Positions 56,131 to 64,000 of a stretch of 64,000 nucleotides of DNA are shown in pieces. The stretch spans positions 1-64,000 of the forward strand of contig JBAMJV010007653.1 of NCBI GenBank assembly GCA_037951105.1. Direction: 5' to 3'. The notes under the pieces are model-generated. The model ran no database searches. It saw nothing but the letters and a program-made list of their open reading frames with translations, and was not told the origin of the DNA. The DNA comes from Echinarachnius parma. Lineage: Eukaryota > Echinodermata > Echinoidea > Clypeasteroida > Echinarachniidae. Position numbers and translations under genes: made by a program. Within the stretch, counting starts at the first letter, position 1; each line of letters opens with the position of its first letter.

Positions 56131-58740
56131 TTTTTTCACAACAGGGCTTAGTTACTTTTTGTTAATCTAATAAATTTCGTGTATCCATCTTCTTCTAGTT
56201 CTTGTTCTAAATCAACAATTTTCAATGTTCTTTTCCACAATAAATATTTTGTAGGTATTTATAAATGTATGCACAGTCATTGCAATGCTTTAGCTAATAT
56301 CACTTTGCATTCTCGCTGAATACATGCATTTATTGGTGAACAGGGTGAGTTTAGGACTTTTCTGAACAGCTGATAAACAATTATTTAGATGTATAATTAT
56401 AGGGCTAAATGTTACGTCATGGTTTGTTTCTTTTCAGATCTGCTTAGACTGATATTATGGCTCTTACACAGTACATTTATGATTTATGGTAGCCCTTATT
56501 ATCCAAACTCGGCTAGACCTTCATTTCCTTTGAATACAGGAATAAGGGACTTCTTTTGTTTAATGTGTACTTAAATTTCATGCTAATCGCATGGCAAATT
56601 TAATACAATACGTACTGTTCAAACCAATGCCAAGTTAATTACATGATTTGTAAAGGTGAGTGGTATAATACATTTAGTCAAACACCACCCATTGGGTGTC
56701 AACCAATCGGACATAAACCAACAAATTAGTTTCTAGAGCTGCTCATTTTTCCTTTATCATTATGTCAACATTGGAAACACTTGCACTAAAAGAGCCACGT
56801 CTTTATCCAGACAATCTGAAGAACTTTCGTATAATAACATGCTTTTGTCTCGTCTCTACTCTCTACTCTACAATTTAGGTTTGAGCGTTCATAACATTCG
56901 TATCATATTACTTTATCTGTGTTAATACATTTGGTATCATTAGAAAGCTTGACTGCTCCAGAGCCAATCGTAACCGAAAGCAGTCAGTAGGCTGATGAAG
57001 GAGCACGGATGCGCTCAGAAAGCTACCAACGGTTAGCTAAATTTAGTTGCGTGACTTTGTTAAACATTTATTTGTTAACAATTAGAAGGCTTATAACCGA
57101 ATAACGGGCAAAGTCAAAAGTAAAATCTAGCAAAATGCACTGATATTGTCAATAATTATGATTTATCATGTCATTGGGATAATTTGATATGTTGAATGAT
57201 GTTGAGACAATCATGCATAGTAGCAAATGCGTATTATTTTTACCATGGAGGATGGAATGATTTTGAAGTGGTCATGAGTACCAACATTAATCATTATGTT
57301 GTGAGAACGACAAGTGTCGTTTGTACTGTATTTGGGGTGGATTTTGTGTAAACTGGGAAACTGACAAACTTGCAATAATCTGTTTAAACGTCAAACATAA
57401 TTATTATTTTTTAATCGGTCAACAAATCACATTACGTCTTCCTCAAGGGCCGGTCACATTTACGGTAGAGGACGTAGTTGAGCGTATTGGAGCATAACGC
57501 ATTGAATAAAACAATATTTGTATGGATATTTCGGCCGTTTCTTAGCCGATTTCGATTAAATGGAGTTTATTTTGTTATTAAGATTGTGTGTTCTTTTTAA
57601 TTTTGATAGTCAGGTTTTTATTGTGTTATGAAAGGGTATGTTGTGAAATGCCCTCTATACCAATTGCTCAATGTTCCCTTTAATGGTTATTTTTGAAAGA
57701 AAATAGTAATGGCATTGAATTTTGTATTCATTTATTTTATTTTGTTAGCACTATTGAATTATAATTATGATTTGTTGGTATAATATAACAGTTATACCTC
57801 TAAATAATTAGTTTCAATATAATAAAACTGTCCCTTTAAATAGAAATTGAAATAAATGGATTTTGCGTAAATATTATGGTTTATGGAAGGCCTGACACAT
57901 TGGTAATTGTAACTGTGTATGTGTTCATCCATATACGACCATGGGAAATTACGACTGTTAATTTGAAGTTTCACGCTGCCTACCATACCCGATATACAAC
58001 TCACACGCATGTATGACACAGGTGCAGTTGCTTTATGAGTAAGGATCATTGTGCATGGGGCGTTTTGTTTAAATAGATATTAAATAAACATATCATCACC
58101 AACTATTTAAAAGTCTCTTTTGTAAATTTCGGGATGATATAAGTTGTATGTCATTTGTTACATGCTAGTTGGCATTATTGTGGGACCCCACAATGACACA
58201 AGTTTACTCATCTTTATTTAATTATCACATTTATTTCAACTTTCAATTTACTCAACGATCACATTTTCTTATGAATATCAACGCGAACATATCGAAGTAG
58301 TGCAATGACCTCGAACGACCCTGCCTAGGACAGCTAAACTACGAAGGCGCATCCATAATTATTTTGGGAAGCGAATAATCCATAGAAGTATGAATAAACA
58401 AACCAACCCGTTTCGACAATCTCCGCAAATGCGCACTCATTTGTGTTGCAGTTGCCATGGCATTTGAACACGCACTTCTCAGCAAAATTGCGCTTCATAA
58501 TACCAAAGACGCTAAGTATTTTAATTCATCTCTATTATTTTAGTTAGGCGCAGTACTAACAATTACGCGATTTAATTTAGTTAATTGCGCACAGTCAAGA
58601 AACAGGGGATTTCTCTACTAGGAGCAAAATATTGTTTTTCATTGTGACGTCATAACAGAGGTATACGCATAGAAGTAGTATATACAAAACTAGAAGAGAA
58701 TCTACGCACTGCGCGCTAATTTTCCAATAGCCTTAACACG
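56131..58740. other. No gene seen; one MITE remnant
   Basis: AT-rich. About 57482-57676 is a reverse-side family B remnant ending GCTCAATGTTCCCT-TTAA (TTAA 57676-57679), with TTCTTAGCCGATTTCGAT inside. ORFs of 61 and 85 codons have no recognisable domain. Confidence 0.45.
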
Positions 58741-58878
58741 CAGCAAACATGGCCGGTTAGGGAAACTTCATGGACTGGCTAACATGGAATGCTGGGTATT
58801 TTGTATTCTATGATCTATGACCCTCGATCGCATGCTAAAAATAATCCCACCACCCATAATAAATAGCCGCCAACAAGA

Positions 58879-58953
58879 GAGGTCTGCACAACAGCAGTGA
58901 TGGCTGCCAGCCGAGGCCTCGTGAGCAGCGATCACTGATGTTACGCAGACCTC
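58879..58953. ncRNA. Strong 75-nt imperfect hairpin
   Basis: GAGGTCTGC pairs with GCAGACCTC, CAGTGAT with ATCACTG and GCTGC with GCAGC, around a loop with the GAGGCCTC palindrome. It is only a structural candidate (pre-miRNA-like, or a tiny fold-back). It lies in a CpG-rich stretch (58740-59110). Confidence 0.4.
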
Positions 58954-59037
58954 AAATGTATATATCGCGCGTGAAATTTGTTTTGCGCACTTGGGTACGC
59001 GTACAATACAGTGCGCGGACTAAGCGCGCATTAAGGC

Positions 59038-59380
59038 GTCTTGTCATTCAAAAGCGCCGCGGCTTTCGTGGGCTTACCTGATAATCCCGCCCGGCCGCTG
59101 CGTCTTTAGGAATTAAGATAGCTGAATAGAAAGTCATCATCTTTTCTTCGGAAGAGTCTGGGGAACACGCCACAGAATTGATTTGACCTTCCCGGCGTGA
59201 ACAAAAAATGGAAAAAATCACCCGGATTTCGTGCTCAATAGAGATTCGGTCTTGTCTTTTGTAAAAACTGAAGCATTCAGTTTCAGCTTTTTGGTGCCCG
59301 TAAATCGGGCTATCAACCCAAAGTACGATTATCAGGTAAGCCCATGAAAGCCGCGGCGCTTTTGAATGACAAGCCGCGTA
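59038..59380. mobile_element. MITE with CTTGTCATTCAAAAGCGCCG inverted ends
   Basis: About 340 bp. The left arm CTTGTCATTCAAAAGCGCCG runs on through CGGCTTTCGTGGGCTTACCT. The right arm is its mirror image with one or two changes (ATCAGGTAAGCCCATGAAAG onward). Arms are about 46 bp. No clear target duplication. Confidence 0.8.
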
Positions 59381-59518
59381 ACATTATAATACGCGAGTAG
59401 CCATTGCCATTTTTCTCTACACGGTAAAAATCTTTAAATTTGAAAAATATGTTTCTCACAGCTTTGATTTCAATTGTAAAATATTTATCGACTATATTTT
59501 AAAAATATTTTTCTTATC

Positions 59519-59624
59519 ATGAGGATAATATTAATTCTACATAAAGACAAAGTCCCAAAGGTTAGTGAGGTCGACACTAAGCTGTTGTTCAATATTCATG
59601 CTAGCCTGAATTTGCCGAGTATTT
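59519..59624 (+). CDS. Weak candidate first coding exon
   Basis: ATG at 59519 opens MRIILILHKDKVPKVSEV, then DTKLLFNIHASLNLPSI, to a good donor GTAAGT at 59625. It lies just downstream of a CpG-rich zone that could be a promoter. No domain and no second exon was identified. It may be chance. Confidence 0.2.
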
Positions 59625-61105
59625 GTAAGTACAGTTTGATCCTTATTTTCTTTTAAAATTCGTACGAAAGAAGGGGACATCTGTTCCAAAAAAGGTATCG
59701 AATATATTTTTAAAATGTTGTTTTATTAATAAAAATGACCCAAATACAGTGATATAATAAATTCCCTATGTTTCTAAGTCTGGCTTTCGCGACCGCCAGT
59801 GATCTGTCTTGTAATTATACAGTCTTTGGTGATAATTGTGAAGTTCGCGCCCGCGCATTATTACTATGTGCTTCCTAAACCATACAAATAAATAAAGTCC
59901 GACCCCGAATATTGCGTTTATGGTGGTTTATTTGTAAATCACACAACAATAAGTCTACTACGTATACCTAGCATCACAGCGTGCCAGTTATAACAATTAA
60001 TACGAACATTACAATTCAGGGTAAAACATAATACCCGATGTTTCCACAAATATCATAATCTTGAGATGCCACGAGTAGTCAGCTCTACTCGAGAACGGGT
60101 CACTAAATTATCATCCATCAATTAATTAATTAATACCATATATTAACCCCAGCCAGTGGTTATGTATCATATGGCCTTCGCGAGGGCTCTCCAAACTCAA
60201 ACCATCCCTATTTCCGCTCTCAATCGAATTTACTGACTGGATATATCACTCTTTCGAAATAACAGGGAGGTACAAATCAAACTTCCATCCTCACGGTATC
60301 TAATCCACCTGTCTCGCTCTCATCCCAAATCAATAAATGACTTACTCCCGGCTCAATCTCAAGACGCATCGATTATCTTTTATCCATAATAATAATATTG
60401 ACTAATTAATTAGCCTATCAGGGCGGTCCACGAATGCATATTCCCGCTTATAATTCACCTGGACTTCGATCATGGGTATCAAATGCGTCTTCTTTAATCT
60501 CACCCCCAATGTGGGGGGCAGCCCAAGGTGACCGACATCCAAACAGGGGCGAAACCCCGTTGAGGGGAAAAGGTGACGATGAAAATTTCTCTGCGACTCC
60601 CGACCATTGGGCAACCATGACTCTGCATTTGGATGTCGCATATTACCAAATTGATCTTCCCAAACGTATATCTTATGGCTCACATCAAATCGAGCACTTT
60701 ATACCCAACTTCATATGCAAATATTACGCTACTTCCTGTACAACAACTATTTATATTGGTCTACCCCCGCTAAACTTTTCTCGATTTTCCATATAACAAC
60801 AAATATTCAAAATTTCCACGGGGTTCTATATCGTATAATAACCATCAACTACTAGCAAGTAACCACTTTGTAGTGGTGTAAGGGGCTGTTGGTGGGAAAC
60901 TTCAAACCGAATCCCGTTACTTGTTGTCTTGACCAATAACCACCTTCATGGGACCTATCATTCCTTCTCCCCCAAAATTTCCCATTTTAGGAACAATAGG
61001 CCATTGGAATATGAAATTTTCATATTTCCTCAATTGGAAGTTTGTCATCTTTATGATTCAGTCTGTGAATAAAGTCTTGTTTGAATGACTATTTTGCTTT
61101 ACTTG
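59625..61105. other. No gene seen
   Basis: Two ORFs on opposite strands around 60402-60796 overlap a region of near-even base composition but show no recognisable domain. AATTAATTAATTAAT lies at 60119. Confidence 0.35.
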
Positions 61106-61143
61106 TTTTTCTTATATATTTTTAAGGGTGCCCAAATAATTTT
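61106..61143. repeat. Tc1/mariner-type end sequence
   Basis: GGGTGCCCAAATAATTTTGG, then TTACACTGTA, is the common terminal sequence of Tc1-like elements. The opposite end was not found, so this is a solitary end, next to a LINE copy. Confidence 0.45.
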
Positions 61144-61440
61144 GGTTACACTGTATATGTGTTTATTTTCATGCGATAACTTATTTAAAACAGAATCTAT
61201 TTTATTTATAAACGTATCTACATCGCTAGTTGGTGGTCTATAAATGGTTTCTATTATCACATGTTTATTTTTACTCATACTAACTTCTATAAATAAACTT
61301 TCAGAACCTTCAATTTATATGTCAGTCCGAATTTTAAATGTAAATATATGATTTATATACATGGAAACACCTCCTCCTCTACCATTCTTGCGGTCTTTAC
61401 GTATCATTTCATAATTAGACAAATTAAACATTTTGGGTGA
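61144..61440 (-). pseudogene. LINE endonuclease fragment (inverted 5' part)
   Basis: Minus strand: YEMIRKDRKNGRGGGVSMYI (about 61350-61412), then ESLFIEVSMSKNKHVIIETI and YRPPTSDVDTFINKID down to about 61165. RGGG and IYRPP are endonuclease motifs of CR1/L2-type LINEs. It has a stop (KIRTDI then TAA) and is truncated on both sides. It joins the plus-strand LINE tail tail-to-head. Confidence 0.75.
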
Positions 61441-61813
61441 ATTTTCATGTAACTACGTTAGTAAGGTAATTATTGGACCATATTTGATATTAATGCCGCC
61501 CTCATTAAGAATTGCTTTCGCAAAGCTCCGATGTGGTTATCACAGATTACCTGTAGTAACTGGAAGATATAATGGAATCGCAAGAAAGGACCGCATATGC
61601 GAGCTTTGTAACAAAAATAAATTAGGGGATGAATGTCATTATCTCTTTGAATGTCCAGTACTAGAAAATGAGAGAAAGACATTTCTAAAGTCATACTATA
61701 GAGTGAGACCGAATGTAATAAAAATGTGCCAGTTATTTAATAGTGTTACTCATAGGGAATTAGCAAATGTATCAAAATTGTGTTGTATAATAATGACACT
61801 CTACAAGAAATAG
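61433..61813 (+). pseudogene. LINE C-terminal region with zinc-binding block
   Basis: Plus-strand ORF of 126 codons, intact to its stop. LRIAFAKLRCGYHRLPVVTG, ARKDRICELCNKNKLGDECH, YLFECPVLENERKTFL: a C-x2-C...H...C cluster found after the RT domain of many LINEs. About 70 further residues complete the natural C-terminus. It is a 5'-truncated copy next to an inverted endonuclease piece. Confidence 0.75.
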
Positions 61814-61885
61814 TTACAGTCTGCAGCCACAACGCTGATTTATATTCAGTATGATTATCTTTCAAATTGACGAATTGTGGTAATA

Positions 61886-62270
61886 CCCAGGGGGCAAAGG
61901 GGGTTTAGCAGCTTTTGTCTGTTGTAAAAGGTTGGTCACCGGAAATGGCTGGTAGGACCCTCTAGGATCACAACCTAGGTGGACAACCTCGCGAACTAGC
62001 TACTGGAAGTTCACAGGATGAGTTTCAAGAAAAGCACACCTTTAATGCACTAAATAGTGTGTTTTAGCCTTAGGGGTCATGAATACACAGTCACACATCT
62101 TGCACAATTACACCACAATGCACTGCTGATTCCAGATTATTGTTTCATGGAGGAATTTCCCAAAGTCCTGCGCATCGTTTGATACGAAATTTGAGCATAT
62201 TGCATATTTGGTTACTGTGTCACACGTCGTTATAACGTGATACATCACATACGGACATGAAATTCGTATA
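61886..62270. repeat. Left arm of a 1.5-kb fold-back repeat
   Basis: Reverse complement of about 62995-63375. Landmarks: CCCAGGGGGCAAAGG, CAACCTAGGTGGACAACCTC, TGCACAATTACACCACAATG and TTGGTTACTGTGTCACACGT. No coding content. Confidence 0.8.
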
Positions 62271-62585
62271 CAGCGCGTATGTACAAAAGGCAACTAAATT
62301 CTTAAAAATGAAAAATAGGCTATATGTTGATCTTTAAACATGTAATTCGCATTTTAGATAGCTATTAAGAGTATTTTATAATTAAACTAAGTATGTACAT
62401 TAATAAACAATAAAACACATACGGACATGAAATTCGTATACAGCGCGTATGTACAAAAGGCAACTAAATTCTTAAAAATGAAAAATAGGCTATATGTTGA
62501 TCTTTAAACATGTAATTCGCATTTTAGATAGCTATTAAGAGTATTTTATAATTAAACTAAGTATGTACATTAATAAACAATAAAA
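62246..62585. repeat. Exact 170-bp tandem duplication
   Basis: 62246-62415 and 62416-62585 appear identical over all 170 bases, each starting CACATACGGACATGAAATTC. The first copy overlaps the end of the fold-back arm. Identity in a region of old repeats means very recent duplication or an assembly artefact. Confidence 0.9.
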
Positions 62586-62994
62586 CACATAAGCATTAAG
62601 AACAATGAAATACATGAGTTCTTAATGTTATAATTTGTTTAGATGTGGTTAAATTACTATATCATATGATACAACATACGGTATATCCACAAAATTACAA
62701 TATTAAGCTTATCCCGTGAATGAGGTACCCGGGAGGAGGGAAGGGGTGTTCAAAAGACTAGCCTTTCATCAATGGACTCCAAACATAATTAAATTCGAGG
62801 TCTACCGACCCAGTTTGGTGTGTCTGTAGTGTGTCTGTAGGCTTACATGACACGTTTGAGGGCAAGTGTCATTTTAGGTCTAAAGGAGATATATCGTGAA
62901 AGTTGGCTCATGTTAAAGATTGGCTCACATTAATGTCTCATATGACCGTTCTAGAAACACAACCTAGTTGTACTAGCTGCTGGAAGTCCACATG

Positions 62995-63375
62995 TATTCG
63001 AAATTCCACGTCCATGTGTGACGCATCACGATGTAACGACGTGAGACACAGTAACCAAAAATGCAATATGCTCAAATTTGGTATCAAACGATGCGCAGGA
63101 CGTTAGTCAAGACCTTAATGAAAAAACAATCTGTAATAAGCAGTGCATTGTGGTGTAATTTTGCAAGATGTGTGACTGGGTATTCATGAACCATAATGCT
63201 AAAACACACTTGTTAGTGCATAAGGTGTGGTTTTCTTGAAACTCATCCTGTGGACTTCCAGTAGCTATTTCGCGAGGTTGTCCACCTAGGTTGTGATTTA
63301 AGTCATTTCTGGTGGCCAACCTTTTACAACAGGCAAAAGCTGAAAACCTAAACAAATGCCCCCTGGGTTTAACTT
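62995..63375. repeat. Right arm of the 1.5-kb fold-back repeat
   Basis: Mirror of 61886-62270 with scattered changes and small indels. The 99-codon minus ORF inside it has no recognisable domain. Confidence 0.8.
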
Positions 63376-64000
63376 GGAAAGTACAGTCATTTATATGTTG
63401 ATGCACACTTCTACTGCATCATCTAAACAAGTACGTTTGTTGTACTGTTGTATGTAAATATTTGTTGCTCTTTTTTTTTTTTTTCTCTACTGCATTGATA
63501 GTTTAATATCTGTTGTGCATTTTTTCGATAGTAACATTTCATTGGTAAACTCATAGCTTGCGATTGACATTGTTTTCTTTATTTTACTTGTTTATTATTA
63601 TTATTTACGTCGCGATTGCGTTTTATTTTTGTTTTTTGTTTGCTAAATACCGTCTTCACATCATATTATAATCATTATTTAGTCTCCATAATCATGAAAG
63701 TAAGTACTATATTGATTCTGGAATAGTACATTTTTACAAACTTACTTTAGATTATCATTAATAGTCTCATGCTAACTTGTTGGTATCACTGTTCATTTAT
63801 TTGGTCATCATTGCATAGCGGTTTCACTCCTAATGTAATATCATATTTTAGTAAAGATATAGGGAAATTAAATTTGACAAGACCGAGTTTATCATCTCAA
63901 TGTTCTTCACATCTTCGAAAGTTAATATTTTTGATCGATTTTAAATTCGCAATTAACTTACTTCCTGTTTGTTTTATGTTACATTTAAGTTTTCTTATAT
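63376..64000. other. No gene seen
   Basis: T-rich sequence with a poly-T run at about 63471-63484. No coding or repeat signal that can be named. Confidence 0.35.

Noticed and set aside
60402..60796. Overlapping ORFs of 93 and 120 codons on opposite strands
   Set aside because: No domain on either strand and no splice borders; probably open by chance in less AT-rich sequence.

Overview
This window looks like intergenic and intronic DNA from an animal, most likely a marine invertebrate and perhaps an echinoderm or another deuterostome. The base composition is AT-rich. There are no operons and no bacterial-type genes. Coding fragments carry GT/AG-type splice borders. The DNA is packed with decayed metazoan transposons: CR1/L2-like LINEs, a Penelope-like element with a GIY-YIG domain, a Tc1/mariner element, TTAA-flanked piggyBac-like MITEs, tRNA-derived repeats and giant fold-back repeats. 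Long G or C homopolymers occur again and again. The species is inferred, not read from the sequence.

Layout. 1-2130 is a large inverted repeat around a G/C-tract spacer. 2.5-7.5 kb holds dispersed duplicates and two tRNA-like SINE heads. 9.4-16.6 kb is framed by two 956-bp inverted copies and contains a dead Tc1 transposase gene (10535-11440, minus) and a LINE reverse-transcriptase relic (12760-14340, plus). 17-20.7 kb has poly-C tracts, a CCACAGTGTGG palindrome, a third tRNA-like piece and an orphan 2A-like leader. 21.6-26.2 kb (minus) is a nearly full-length CR1/L2-like LINE whose ORF starts with a hydrophobic leader and a GDINPNPGP 2A-like site. Its RT domain is interrupted by an 892-bp Penelope-like fragment with a 14-bp target-site duplication, a GIY-YIG endonuclease remnant and a candidate hammerhead ribozyme. 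A second LINE (ORF1 and start of ORF2) lies head-to-head with it at 26.4-28 kb, and a third RT fragment lies at 28.8-29.3 kb.

30-43 kb is mostly MITEs, tandem repeats and nested insertions. Three minus-strand exons (49986-50366, 37406-37465, 36364-36536) have splice sites and matching phases. They look like the 3' end of a real host gene with a 12.5-kb intron; the product is not recognised. Inside that intron, on the plus strand, lies a decayed multi-exon gene (43231-46193) that resembles the N-terminal half of an uncharacterised transposon-like protein family.

50.7-64 kb contains an L1-like LINE tail, a 4.8-kb fold-back element whose arms each carry about six 175-bp monomers, a CpG-rich stretch with a 75-nt hairpin and a MITE, a LINE copy with the inverted structure expected from twin priming, and a 1.5-kb fold-back with an exact 170-bp tandem duplication. 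No rRNA gene, CRISPR array or complete intact host gene is visible.
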